Positions 9,501-17,187 of a stretch of 39,653 bases of DNA are shown here, one piece after another. Source of the DNA: Lentisphaeria bacterium. GTDB lineage: Bacteria; Verrucomicrobiota; Lentisphaeria; Victivallales; Victivallaceae. Within the stretch, counting starts at the first letter, position 1; each line of letters starts with the position of its first letter. Position numbers and translations under genes: made by a program. The stretch spans positions 1 to 39,653 of the forward strand of contig JAFSYV010000097.1 in assembly GCA_017443585.1 (NCBI GenBank), read 5' to 3'. The notes under the pieces are model-generated. The model did not search any database and was not told the DNA's origin. It saw only the letters and a list, made by a program, of their open reading frames with translations.

Positions 9501-11143
9501 GCACCATTGGCTACGATGAATTAATCAAAAAAACAGATCCTGCGGAAATCAAAAATGCGGTCTACACAGAATGGCTGACCGGCTTGAAAGAAAAATGCCT
9601 CGAACGCGAGGAACGCAAAAATCAGCTTTACCTGCAGGTCCAGGCGGAAGGTTCGTCAGGCGGCGGCCAGGGGCTGGTTTCCGATCGGGACCTCTACGGG
9701 GTGATGTTCCATGAATGCGGTCACTCCATCATGATGGAAGCGACCCGCCACCAGAAGGACAAGACCGCCCAGCGGCTGACCGCCCTTTTGGCGTTGATGC
9801 CGATGGGTGAAAAAGACCGAATGCAGTTCCCGAACGGAAACGGTATCGACAGCGGGGATTACATCCGGGATCGGCTCCGGGACTTTTGCGACCGGTTCAA
9901 ACGGGAGTTGAGTCTGAGCGATGCTTTCGTACAAATGGTCAGGAAGCTTTATTACGATGCGACCACCGAGGTTGCCGGGAAAAAACTCAGTCCGTTCGAG
10001 GAGTCGTTTCTCCGCAACGTTCAACTGGACCTGCTGAACGGAAGTGCTTTTACCAAATCGCGGGTCGGGGATCTGCTCCGGTATCTGGCGGAAACCAGTC
10101 CGGGCAAATTAAGTGCGGCATTGGATGCTTTCTCCGGCGGCGAAAAAGCGCTGTTTTACGACTCCGAACACGATCCGGATGATATTTACGGTTGCGACGA
10201 GGAGCAACTGCTGCTTCAAAAGAATATCGCCAGGCTTTTCGGTTCGACCGAACTCTCCGAAGAGTTTTCCGAACTCATCGACAAGCTCAATTCCGCCTAC
10301 CTCACCAGCGATGTCTTTCTGCGCAAATACGAGGAAAACATCTCCACGCTGCCGTCTTTCTACAAGGAACAGCCCAAGGAAGATGACACGGCCGCGGCCA
10401 GGAATTCACCTTTCAAGATTGTGCAGCCCTGGACCTCTGATGCCGACGGGAATGGAACCGTCATCCGCTATCTCCGGCACGATAACACCCAGAAAGGTCA
10501 TTATGTGGAAGCTCTCAGCGGTTCGCAGTCGTACCTTAATGCGTTGATCAACTTCGACTGGTCAAGACCGGAGCTGATTACCCGTGTGACGGAAAACGCT
10601 CTGCTCCGGGTGCTGATCATCGACGAGCGGGTTTACAACTTTTTGAAAGTCCGTCCGCTTGAACTGGAAGCCTGCCGGAAGATGCATATCTACGCCGTCG
10701 ATATCGAAAAGTCCAACCAGTTCTTTTTTCCCGATCGGGGTTTTGTCACCGTGGTCAAGCCTGATAAAGGCCAGAACGGGGTCCCCAAGGAGGAGGAAAT
10801 CGAGAAAGGTTTCCAAATTCCGGCGGGAAAGTTCGATATCCTGATCATCCATCAGGGGATCATCGACAAGTGGGTCAATGCCCATGATGATAAAACGGTC
10901 GGAAGGTTGCTTGACGCATTCGAAGAGCGTATTCCTTACGTCGTCGTTACCACCGGCCGCGGCCGTCCGGACAACATCCCCGACTATGCTCGGGTGCTGC
11001 CATTTTCCTCCATCGAATCGACGCTGTTCCGCAAGTATCCGGAAAAACTGGTGCTGGTCAACACCGTGATGAACATTCATCCCGCCAAACCGAGGAAGGA
11101 TGGAAACCAGCAAAACAACCAGCAAAGCGGAGCGGGATCATGA
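6569..11143 (+). CDS. Giant GHKL/histidine-kinase-like signalling protein
   Basis: 1524 residues, no membrane helix seen, so probably cytoplasmic. Order of parts: an N-terminal region of about 480 residues of unknown fold, with a Cys cluster C-H-C-E-Q-C (410-415) and another Cys near 437; a DHp-like helix with SHNIGSHVLSALSHRIG (His527 and His532 are possible phosphoacceptors); a GHKL ATPase domain (about 680-860) with N-box ENIIRNAAKH (697-706) and G-box WGLAEMKIS (from 831), but TIWSSGG where DxGxG is expected; an alpha/beta segment from about 888 (ILIVTIEDS); an HECGH motif (1048-1052); and a C-terminal receiver-like fold (about 1345-1510: VLIIDE, FDILIIHQG, YVVVTT) lacking the usual phospho-Asp. 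Residues about 94-115 come from a G/C-rich palindrome. GGGAGGG lies 6 nt before the ATG. Kinase activity is inferred, not shown. Confidence 0.8.
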   Translation: MLSSQNDILRFPGHGVIGALLDFMTDEPSSSREVIGQGIKSWLEDNYGDFFKTNILFIDFALCQIEDASKKYFFIDNSDSSAKLNFARRSRAIVSPPSRRRSGKGGVGGKGAFFRPFFDFSAKNALKVIPLNKAYEKVITTIVNQGKGVAINFGFTSALDIHGGDYPHFSGMYYRSDATQTKNDDAPPCLQAYAGELAKIAYGYRLKSWYAIPVNAPSQTGIYNVAQIFIGLKKQIDVSEDGDDSKQLASLIKDLISLFHYLSHWRSNDIAVVKELLSQGSTQQGNDPGNDLSLSEDPQSEDDYFQSRLSLFLKQFRNLLLARIVVMPSQNSDLTYAYNYTLSVPDSSHRTSDGLEEGFKEVLEQFNNARKQAAKNGHSLSKAAKSHPFCSAGKEEQEFTTDLIPVPGKCHCEQCPRENESQNGNSEDWATSWAEWCSLRGSGSDNHNPNATMLFLPIGDAAGDNETYVYAEFLGRKDDIKEQLDIFTKSMSSIVKKSIAVLRLYEDLRVKAISTAIGSIMSRNGSHNIGSHVLSALSHRIGTMPDDRVLYQYLQQRMDYTATVTTDFPNWTAPTRFVGNLMKTFFSQRHLLEHISESEGLGAYHFRGRHLPAVQEAKIKIHLRKFEYTEVNPQKIWAQAYSTPTGSQNGRLGAPMWKEFTDYGENTGKPESLLKDDIAVAIPGGVVGQHAFYTIVENIIRNAAKHEWASIDRDHDNDNDNQGHGVDNLEIYIDFVDLRQEAKVEFTIWSSGGKSEPIEREEIEPLSADAVRKMVKLLNENKGSSPKSENEGESSKKTQKRIEEHPLHQRLQVRLAQQLITKKGSPRRENWGLAEMKISAGYLQRRSIGLIGGLTDLKDGDHIILPVAVPDAVQTGRYHLGYRFSIPASKKILIVTIEDSQRQNEAAFIKEGIYFKSVEAIKRTEKNENGDIELAYEYVVLPAFPKYEKEGQNVIDFTEWLLPFRVLAGRTDDAQKYCTIGYDELIKKTDPAEIKNAVYTEWLTGLKEKCLEREERKNQLYLQVQAEGSSGGGQGLVSDRDLYGVMFHECGHSIMMEATRHQKDKTAQRLTALLALMPMGEKDRMQFPNGNGIDSGDYIRDRLRDFCDRFKRELSLSDAFVQMVRKLYYDATTEVAGKKLSPFEESFLRNVQLDLLNGSAFTKSRVGDLLRYLAETSPGKLSAALDAFSGGEKALFYDSEHDPDDIYGCDEEQLLLQKNIARLFGSTELSEEFSELIDKLNSAYLTSDVFLRKYEENISTLPSFYKEQPKEDDTAAARNSPFKIVQPWTSDADGNGTVIRYLRHDNTQKGHYVEALSGSQSYLNALINFDWSRPELITRVTENALLRVLIIDERVYNFLKVRPLELEACRKMHIYAVDIEKSNQFFFPDRGFVTVVKPDKGQNGVPKEEEIEKGFQIPAGKFDILIIHQGIIDKWVNAHDDKTVGRLLDAFEERIPYVVVTTGRGRPDNIPDYARVLPFSSIESTLFRKYPEKLVLVNTVMNIHPAKPRKDGNQQNNQQSGAGS
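6851..6916. repeat. G/C-rich palindromic insertion inside the GHKL gene
   Basis: A run of eight C, then TCCC, GGCGCC and a short loop, is answered by GGGAAGGGGGG (6875-6885), followed by more G runs and two T runs (6904-6909 and 6915-6921). The block is in frame and encodes low-complexity Ser/Arg/Gly/Lys residues (SPPSRRRSGKGGVGG), unlike the flanking A+T-rich coding sequence. It resembles REP-like intergenic palindromes. No second copy was found in this window. Confidence 0.5.
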
Positions 11144-11976
11144 TCGTCAGCGTCTATTTTGCCAAGGACGCCGACGAGGCCTGGGCTTTCGTCGGCAATT
11201 ACGACGAGATCCAGGAGTCGGATTCCGCACGGATGATACGCTTGTCGGTGGAAAATCCAAGTTGTCCGGTGGTCGTTTTACATAGTCCGGCAAAGGAACG
11301 GCTCAAAGACCTCTGCGAGGCGGATCACGCCGACGACAACGCCATTGCCGATGAGTTGGAGAGACTTTGCGGACACGTCAGAAACCAGCTGCGGCGCTGC
11401 GGCATTTCCGGGATCGAAAATGCCGAGATCCGGGTGTTCATCCATTTCGGAGGACAGAGTCCGGCGGTAAGGGAAAACGTCAATAGAAAACTTGTCTGCT
11501 GCCGCAAGCCGGCGAACTTTCAATGTTTTGCCGTCAGCCGGCATCACCGGATTCCCGCCGATCTCTATCCCGACGCCGTCCGGATCACGCCGCCGCGAAC
11601 CGAGGGAAGCATCGGGCGCATGTGCGAAGGGTTCGTGAATGGAGAAAGTGTTCGTGCGGCCCGCGAAAAGATCCGCGCGTTCGGGGTCCTCTGTCAGGCG
11701 GCGGCGATGCTTCCGGAGGAAAAACGGAAAGAGTATCTGACCGGCGACAAGGCGAAAAAATGGTGGACGGAGAGCTGGTTCGTCCATCAGTCTGAAGCCG
11801 AGTCGGTTACAGCAAAAGAACTGCTCGACGGCATCAGGGAGGTTGTCGCCGATATTCTGAAAGAAAAATCGGCCAATATATGGGGAAATGATGCGATTGG
11901 ATTTGACGTCTCAAAACTTAACCCAAACTTGATCGCGGAAGTTGCCGCGCAAAAACTCCGGGAGAATCAATTATGA
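11140..11976 (+). CDS. Unrecognised cytoplasmic protein of the GHKL operon
   Basis: I do not recognise this 278-residue family. There is no signal peptide or membrane segment. The N-terminal 160 residues look alpha/beta, with predicted strands MIVSVYFA, CPVVVLHS, EIRVFIHFGG and FQCFAVS. The C-terminal part is mostly helical, with a Trp pair in KKWWTESWF. The start overlaps the stop of the giant gene by 4 bp (ATGA), and its own stop overlaps the next start the same way, which implies coupled translation and a shared function. Possible roles are an adaptor or an output/regulatory domain for the GHKL protein; nothing in the sequence decides this. Confidence 0.75.
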   Translation: MIVSVYFAKDADEAWAFVGNYDEIQESDSARMIRLSVENPSCPVVVLHSPAKERLKDLCEADHADDNAIADELERLCGHVRNQLRRCGISGIENAEIRVFIHFGGQSPAVRENVNRKLVCCRKPANFQCFAVSRHHRIPADLYPDAVRITPPRTEGSIGRMCEGFVNGESVRAAREKIRAFGVLCQAAAMLPEEKRKEYLTGDKAKKWWTESWFVHQSEAESVTAKELLDGIREVVADILKEKSANIWGNDAIGFDVSKLNPNLIAEVAAQKLRENQL

Positions 11977-12851
11977 GCAAATCTACAGAAAAGTCATGGG
12001 ACCAAATGCTTGACGAGATCTTGAAAAAAACATCCCGTTCTGTCGGGGTCGATGAACTCCCGACCGCGATCGAGATCGTGAGCGACCCCAAAAACATCCC
12101 GCTGCTGAAAGTGAAGCTTGAACGTCTCAAATACTGGCTCCACAGTGATCCGAATGATTCCGACCTTTGGCTCCTGAAAAGCTTCATTGAAAATTGCGAA
12201 CGCGAAATCGCCAAGATCGAATCTAAAAAAACGAAATACAAATTCCCGTGGGCTCTTCAGATCAATTTCTGGGTCATTGCTTTCTTTTGGATCGCCGCGT
12301 CGGTGGCTCCGGCAATATGCTATCACAGTTTTTTCCATTCCCAACCTCTTTATTTCAAAGCCCCGCAGCCTGACAATGCGGGTCCGGAAAAAAGCAATGC
12401 AAATGTTAAAAAGCCCGTTCCGAAGGATGACGGCAAGAAGAATGGCAAAACAACGGCCACCGGGAAGATTCCGAACGGTGACGGAAAGGTGATAAATCAA
12501 ACGATCGTCACCTATCATCTTGCCTCGGATCCCGAAAATGGAACAAAACCGGTGCCTGAAGAAGCCCGTCCGGTGTCCGAAAAGCCCCAAAGGGTGTATT
12601 GCAATTGGGGAACGCTCCTTGCGGCAGTCGTCGCCGTGCTTGTTTACCTGGCTTTTTATGCAATCTTGTCGGTGGTTCTGTTCAGAGCGCTGAAATCTCT
12701 TCTGGTGCATCGGCACCGGCAGCTCATCGGTGAGGATCTGCCGTCTTTGGTAAAGGTGTTGACGGCCCCGATCAATCGGGACGACCCGGTGCAGCAGGAA
12801 GCCTGGAAATGCATACTCAAGATCCTGATGCGGGACCACTCCGGGGAATAA
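11973..12851 (+). CDS. Unrecognised two-helix membrane protein of the GHKL operon
   Basis: This 292-residue product has a charged, probably cytoplasmic, helical N-terminal domain (about 1-92), a first membrane helix (about 96-118, ALQINFWVIAFFWIAASVAP), a polar Lys/Pro/Asn-rich segment of about 90 residues, a second helix (about 212-240) and a short basic C-terminal domain. By the positive-inside rule both ends should be cytoplasmic and the polar segment periplasmic, where it could meet the binding protein (inference). It overlaps the preceding gene by 4 bp and is followed after 6 bp by a second membrane protein gene. No family was recognised. Confidence 0.75.
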   Translation: MSKSTEKSWDQMLDEILKKTSRSVGVDELPTAIEIVSDPKNIPLLKVKLERLKYWLHSDPNDSDLWLLKSFIENCEREIAKIESKKTKYKFPWALQINFWVIAFFWIAASVAPAICYHSFFHSQPLYFKAPQPDNAGPEKSNANVKKPVPKDDGKKNGKTTATGKIPNGDGKVINQTIVTYHLASDPENGTKPVPEEARPVSEKPQRVYCNWGTLLAAVVAVLVYLAFYAILSVVLFRALKSLLVHRHRQLIGEDLPSLVKVLTAPINRDDPVQQEAWKCILKILMRDHSGE

Positions 12852-12857
12852 GCAGCC

Positions 12858-15047
12858 ATGCTGAAATTCTTTGCCATATCAAGATCGAAATTGATGGCAA
12901 ATGCACTGGCGAAGGCCTTAACACTCCGCTATTTTCTGGATGCCGGACAAGTCTTCGAACTCTCTTTCGATGATGAAGGCATACCGAAAAAAGAAGAGCT
13001 TGATCTTTTCCGTTCCCTTGCCGGAGCCATCGAAAAGGAGATCATGGCCGACGATCCGGTCCATGACCGCTTTATCGGGATCCTTGACCTGCCGGATGTT
13101 TCGCGCGCCGAAGACATCCATGTGTTCACCTCGGTCCAGGGCATGCTGATGCTCGCTTTTCCGGAGATCCAGTGGATCCCGCTGTATAAGGACGCCGTGC
13201 TGTGGTCGGGGTTCGAAGAGGAAGGGGTGATGACGCTCGACCGGGCCGTGACCCTCTGCAGAGGAGGATATTCCCCCCTCTTCGACGGGGACGGTCTGCG
13301 CAGTGTCCTGGTCGAGCGGGCCCACATGGGAAAATACGATCCCGAGCATTTGAACTATTCGCGGACCGATGTCGCCTTTGCCATCGACGAGGAGCATAAT
13401 TTCGCCGCTTTGACGGCGTACACCGCCTACCGTTTCGGATACCGCGCTTTCCCCATCACCTCCAAAGCGGCGATGGAAGAGCTGCTGGGGAGATCATCGG
13501 ACGGCAGCCCCTGCCGGCCGATCCCCCTCGCACGGGGGATGCGGCAGCAGCAGGAGCCGCATACGGTCGCTTTCGAGGACGTCTACCTCGAATTTCCCGA
13601 CGCCAACCAGGGATTCAATGAAAACAATATCGCCTTCGGGGATAAACGGGCGGAACATTTTCCCCGACTGACGACGGTCGATCTCTGCGTGTTCACCACC
13701 GCGGCGGATGATGACGAAAAGGTCTTCGAGCGCCGCAAGACCATCGCCGATTTCTTCAAGTCCGTCCATCGCCATAAGCACCTTGCCGAAAAACGAACTT
13801 TTTTTCAGTCCCTGCTTGAGTACCTGGCTCGGTTTTCCTTCAACCTCATGGGAGGCTACTGGTGGGGGTTCTGGGTCATCAATCTGATCGAAATCGTGTC
13901 GGCGTCATTTCTGCTGCTCTTCACGTTCCTCTGCTGGCCCACGGGGTTCTTCCCGATCCTGCTGCTGGTTTTCATCGTTTTCGGACCGTTGCGCCAGCAG
14001 CTCCACGCCCTGATTCAGAAGAAGGTGCGTTTTCTTCCCCGGCTGGTGAAATTGAACCGTCTCCGGGAACAATGGCCGTTCATGCCGAAGTGCTACGAGA
14101 ACCATTTCCCGCTCTCCTTCGGCTCCGGCGTGAAATACTGGGAAACCGCACAAAAGCCCCTGGCCGGGATCTTCGGTCTGCGCAACAAATGCCAGCTCCC
14201 CAACGGCCGGAATTACCATCTCCTCTTCAGATCCGACGATATCCGGAGGCAATATCGGGACGCCCGACGTCCATCAAAGTCGCCCGCCGCGCTCCCTTCG
14301 ACCGGGAACGGACACGCGGCTCCCGGCGTTTCCCTTGAGCTGGCAACGCTGCTTCTGCGCCGTGCCGAAGGCATGAAAGAACGCATCATCGATGCCGAAG
14401 GCGCCATTCACGGCGCCGTGCTGGCCAACGTCGCCGTAGAGCTTTTGAACTATAAGTCCCCGTCCGTTTCCATCGAAGCGTTCACGTGGAAGCATTACTA
14501 CGAAGTCCTGGCGGAATGCGAATTCGTCGGGGTGCGGGCCAACCTCGACATGAAGGAACGGTACATCGATATCCATAACGGCATGGCGCGGATCTGTCGG
14601 GCCGAGACAACGGGACAGGTGCGGGATACCGTGTTCCTCAGCGCAATGGCCGAAATGATCGAACAGCTGGTGTCCCTGCTGGAGAGCAAGGGGAAGGTCG
14701 GGGAGGCGGCCTACTTCAGGACCCATTCCCGGCGGCTGAACCGCAAGCTGATGTCGCCGCTGGGCCGTTCGATCCTGGCCTACCCGGAATGGGTGCTGCG
14801 CAGCAAATGGCATTTCCTGACGAGCTTCGGGATCCTGTTTTTCGGTTTTCTGGCATACTGCTTCTGGGAGTGCAACTACCCCTGGAGCGATTGCTGGCAC
14901 ATGCTTTACCGGGTGGTCATCGCCCGGGACGATCTTCCCGATATCGGAAAAGACAAGTACTTCATTTTTCTCCTGGTCCGGCAGATCGCCGGCCTGCATC
15001 TGGGCTTCGTCGCCGCCTACTTCCTCATGTTCATGAACCGCAAGTGA
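12858..15047 (+). CDS. Unrecognised multi-helix membrane protein ending the GHKL operon
   Basis: This 729-residue product has a large N-terminal soluble part (about 1-330) that appears alpha/beta, with LMLAFPEIQWIPLYKDAVLW and a conserved-looking stretch FAALTAYTAYRFGYRAFPIT. One or two closely spaced hydrophobic helices follow (about 333-385), then a soluble mainly helical region (about 385-645), and finally two C-terminal helices (about 651-670 and 701-727) ending in a short basic tail. It is the last gene of the run that starts at 2324; a small hairpin follows its stop. I could not assign a family. Its size and mix of soluble and membrane parts would suit a sensor or effector at the membrane, but that is speculation. 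Confidence 0.75.
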   Translation: MLKFFAISRSKLMANALAKALTLRYFLDAGQVFELSFDDEGIPKKEELDLFRSLAGAIEKEIMADDPVHDRFIGILDLPDVSRAEDIHVFTSVQGMLMLAFPEIQWIPLYKDAVLWSGFEEEGVMTLDRAVTLCRGGYSPLFDGDGLRSVLVERAHMGKYDPEHLNYSRTDVAFAIDEEHNFAALTAYTAYRFGYRAFPITSKAAMEELLGRSSDGSPCRPIPLARGMRQQQEPHTVAFEDVYLEFPDANQGFNENNIAFGDKRAEHFPRLTTVDLCVFTTAADDDEKVFERRKTIADFFKSVHRHKHLAEKRTFFQSLLEYLARFSFNLMGGYWWGFWVINLIEIVSASFLLLFTFLCWPTGFFPILLLVFIVFGPLRQQLHALIQKKVRFLPRLVKLNRLREQWPFMPKCYENHFPLSFGSGVKYWETAQKPLAGIFGLRNKCQLPNGRNYHLLFRSDDIRRQYRDARRPSKSPAALPSTGNGHAAPGVSLELATLLLRRAEGMKERIIDAEGAIHGAVLANVAVELLNYKSPSVSIEAFTWKHYYEVLAECEFVGVRANLDMKERYIDIHNGMARICRAETTGQVRDTVFLSAMAEMIEQLVSLLESKGKVGEAAYFRTHSRRLNRKLMSPLGRSILAYPEWVLRSKWHFLTSFGILFFGFLAYCFWECNYPWSDCWHMLYRVVIARDDLPDIGKDKYFIFLLVRQIAGLHLGFVAAYFLMFMNRK

Positions 15048-15061
15048 CCGACTGCCCGATC

Positions 15062-15075
15062 CCGGTCGGGACCGG
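15062..15075 (+). terminator. Possible weak terminator of the GHKL operon
   Basis: CCGGT and ACCGG form a five-pair stem with a CGGG loop 15 bp after the stop codon at 15047. There is no clear T run after it, so it may only slow or stabilise rather than terminate. Confidence 0.3.
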
Positions 15076-15085
15076 CGGGGAGCGC

Positions 15086-15114
15086 TTGCAATTTTCAGGC
15101 GGCGGGTGTATAGT
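15086..15114 (+). promoter_or_regulatory. Promoter of the sugar isomerase gene
   Basis: TTGCAA (15086-15091), a 17-bp spacer and TATAGT (15109-15114) lie about 47 bp before the ATG at 15162. This indicates that the isomerase gene is not part of the preceding operon. Confidence 0.7.
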
Positions 15115-15161
15115 ATGAAAAACAGCGCGGAGCCCGGCTCCGCCATCAAGGAGTTCGTACG

Positions 15162-16055
15162 ATGATGAAAAAGATCCCTCTTACCTATCTGCCCTGCGGC
15201 CGCAAAGTGCCGGACGAATGGCTTCCCACCTTGTTCGCGGAGTTCGCCGCCAACGGCGCCGAAAACATCGCCATCAACGAATCCATGGCCCCCCGGCTCA
15301 CGGCGGAGCCCCGGTTCTACGCCTCGCTGGACCGCATGGCCCGCGAGGCGGGGATCCGGCTTTTCGAGATGCATGCCCCCTTCGGCGAGTGCTGGGACCT
15401 GAACTGCAGCGTCCAGTCCCGGCGGCGGAAGATGGTCGAAGAACATATCGAGATCATGAACTACGCCGCCGAGATCGGTTGCCGGACCTACGTCATCCAC
15501 GTGGGGGCGTGGGACTGCATCTTCCGGCCCGAAATTTCTTTGGAAAAGATGCGGGACCTGGCCAAGGAGTCTCTCGAACGGCTCCTGCCCGCGGCCGAGA
15601 AGGCCGGGATCGTCATCGCCGTGGAAAACAGCTTCGAAATGTCCAATGCGCCGGAGGAGGTGCTGCGGCTGCTCAAGGCCTTCGATTCCCCCGCGCTGGG
15701 CTGCTGCTTCGACACGGGACACGCCAACTACATGGCCCCATCCCCCGACGGGCGGCCCAAGAACTACTCCGAGTATCAGGTCAACAAGGCCTGGCGCGGC
15801 CATCTGGTGGAGGAGCCCGAAGCGCTGAAGAAACTCCTGCCCTGGATCGTCACCTGCCATCTCCACGACAACAACGGTCTGGGAGACCAGCACCAGCTGC
15901 CCGGCAGGGGGACCATCGACTGGGAAAAGCTCATGCCCGAACTCCTCGCCGCCCCCCGGCTGGTCAGCTGCCAGAGCGAAGTGGGGTTCCTGCTCTACAA
16001 CATCCCGATCAGGACGCTGTGCGAGACCATGAGCCGCCTCGTCGGCGGCAACTGA
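15162..16055 (+). CDS. Sugar phosphate isomerase/epimerase-like TIM barrel protein
   Basis: Cytoplasmic member of the AP-endonuclease-2/xylose-isomerase-like TIM barrel family, 297 residues. Features typical of the family are visible: a His after strand 3 (EMHAPFGECWD), VIHVGAWD, the metal-ligand Glu in IAVENSFE, the Asp/His in CFDTGHANY, the HLHDN motif and a final Glu in CQSEVGF. AAGGAG lies 8 nt before the first of two consecutive ATGs, so the start could be 15162 or 15165. Own promoter upstream; it converges with the sialidase-like gene only 9 bp away. The substrate is unknown; a sugar, inosose or keto-sugar isomerisation or epimerisation is likely given the glycan-degrading surroundings. 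Confidence 0.82.
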   Translation: MMKKIPLTYLPCGRKVPDEWLPTLFAEFAANGAENIAINESMAPRLTAEPRFYASLDRMAREAGIRLFEMHAPFGECWDLNCSVQSRRRKMVEEHIEIMNYAAEIGCRTYVIHVGAWDCIFRPEISLEKMRDLAKESLERLLPAAEKAGIVIAVENSFEMSNAPEEVLRLLKAFDSPALGCCFDTGHANYMAPSPDGRPKNYSEYQVNKAWRGHLVEEPEALKKLLPWIVTCHLHDNNGLGDQHQLPGRGTIDWEKLMPELLAAPRLVSCQSEVGFLLYNIPIRTLCETMSRLVGGN

Positions 16056-16064
16056 AGGAGAGCC

Positions 16065-17174
16065 CTATCGGCTCCGGGGCAGAGCGGAAACGGGGACCCC
16101 GGCGAAACTTTCCGATGTGAGAAGCACCCCCGCCCGAATGTCGGCTTCGGTGATCTTCGAAAAGAGGATCTCCCCCTCGCCGTACCGGTCGTGGTCGTAG
16201 ACGATGCAGATGAAGCCCGCCTTGTCCTGAACGGCGACGGGATAACTCGTCTTGTCCCGCAGGTCGAGCCGGAGTTTGTCGGGCCAGCTGCGGCCGCCGT
16301 CCGAAGAGAGGAATGCCGTCAGGTTGCGCCGGGCGTCCGTGCAGTCGTTGGTCAGTGCCAGCAGGCGGCCCGAGGCGAGGCGGCACACATATCCCCGCGA
16401 ACCGGGACCGGGAACGGCGCTTTCGGTCACTTCGCTCCAGGAGCGTCCGCCGTCGGCCGAGTGCGACTCCCAGAAGCCCCGCGACTTGCGGATAAGCATG
16501 GCGAGTGTGCCGTCCCCGAGCTCATAGATGCTGTGCTCGTCGTAGGAGGCCGTTTCCGCCGGGATCCGGGCCATGCCGCGATAGGCGAATGTGCGTCCGG
16601 AGTCTTCGGAAACGTACATCTTGGCGCCGGGCTCCTCCACGGGTTCGATCCCCCTGCGGGCATGCCACATGGAAACGGGCAGCGCCCAGGCGCCGTCGGA
16701 AAGCACCGCGGGCGGGTTCAACATGATGCCGTTGCAGATGCGCGCCGGGAAACTCCAGCGGAATTGTTCCGGCGGGTCGTCCGGGTTCCCGCACCGGGAG
16801 CACCAGACGCCGCTGCGGCCGTCGAAAATGTCCTCGAGCCCTGCGGAACGGCACTGGGTCCAGAAACACCAGAGCGCCCCGTCGGGGGCGGCGAAAAGAG
16901 CCGCATCGAAAGCCCGGACATCCTTCGCGGGCGGATCGACGACCCACTCCTCCGGCCCCCATGTGCGCCCGCCGTCGTCGGAAAGGGCGATCATGACGTA
17001 GTTTTCCGGCCCTTCCCCGCGGCCGCCGCCGTACCAGACGGCGAAAAGCCGCCCTTTTTCCGTGATGGCGACGCCCGGGATCCCCTGATAGATCCGGGCC
17101 GCCGCCCGGTGACGGGCTTCGGCCCGTTTCAGGGGAACGGGAACGAACGGAGAAGCAGCAGATTCGTCCGGCAT
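16065..17174 (-). CDS. Sialidase/neuraminidase-like six-bladed propeller
   Basis: Exo-sialidase-like (BNR/Asp-box) protein of about 369 residues. Four Asp boxes are visible: SDDGGRTWG, SEDSGRTFA, SADGGRSWS and SSDGGRSWP. There are also sialidase-like features: RIYQGIPGVAIT near the start, an Arg-rich N-terminus, and YDEHSIYELGDGTLAMLIR in the middle, as in the Sialidase_2 group. No signal peptide is seen, so it is probably cytoplasmic and may act on imported oligosaccharides, or may have another glycosidase specificity. ATG at 17174 is preferred over GTG at 17183 because a GGGG stretch is better spaced from it. It follows the PaaK-like gene by 13 bp and likely shares its transcript. The catalytic set was not checked residue by residue. 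Confidence 0.75.
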   Translation of the reverse strand: MPDESAASPFVPVPLKRAEARHRAAARIYQGIPGVAITEKGRLFAVWYGGGRGEGPENYVMIALSDDGGRTWGPEEWVVDPPAKDVRAFDAALFAAPDGALWCFWTQCRSAGLEDIFDGRSGVWCSRCGNPDDPPEQFRWSFPARICNGIMLNPPAVLSDGAWALPVSMWHARRGIEPVEEPGAKMYVSEDSGRTFAYRGMARIPAETASYDEHSIYELGDGTLAMLIRKSRGFWESHSADGGRSWSEVTESAVPGPGSRGYVCRLASGRLLALTNDCTDARRNLTAFLSSDGGRSWPDKLRLDLRDKTSYPVAVQDKAGFICIVYDHDRYGEGEILFSKITEADIRAGVLLTSESFAGVPVSALPRSR

Positions 17175-17187
17175 CGGAAACACCCCG

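Noticed and set aside
10126..10149. FSGGE in the GHKL protein, considered as an ABC signature
   Set aside because: No Walker A or Walker B surrounds it; likely chance.
6569..11143. Splitting the giant gene into separate genes
   Set aside because: The frame is continuous, with no internal ribosome site at a domain boundary that I could support.
2324..15047. Calling the operon a proven phage-defence system
   Set aside because: Nothing in the window shows defence genes nearby or a known defence effector; signalling or sensing is equally likely.
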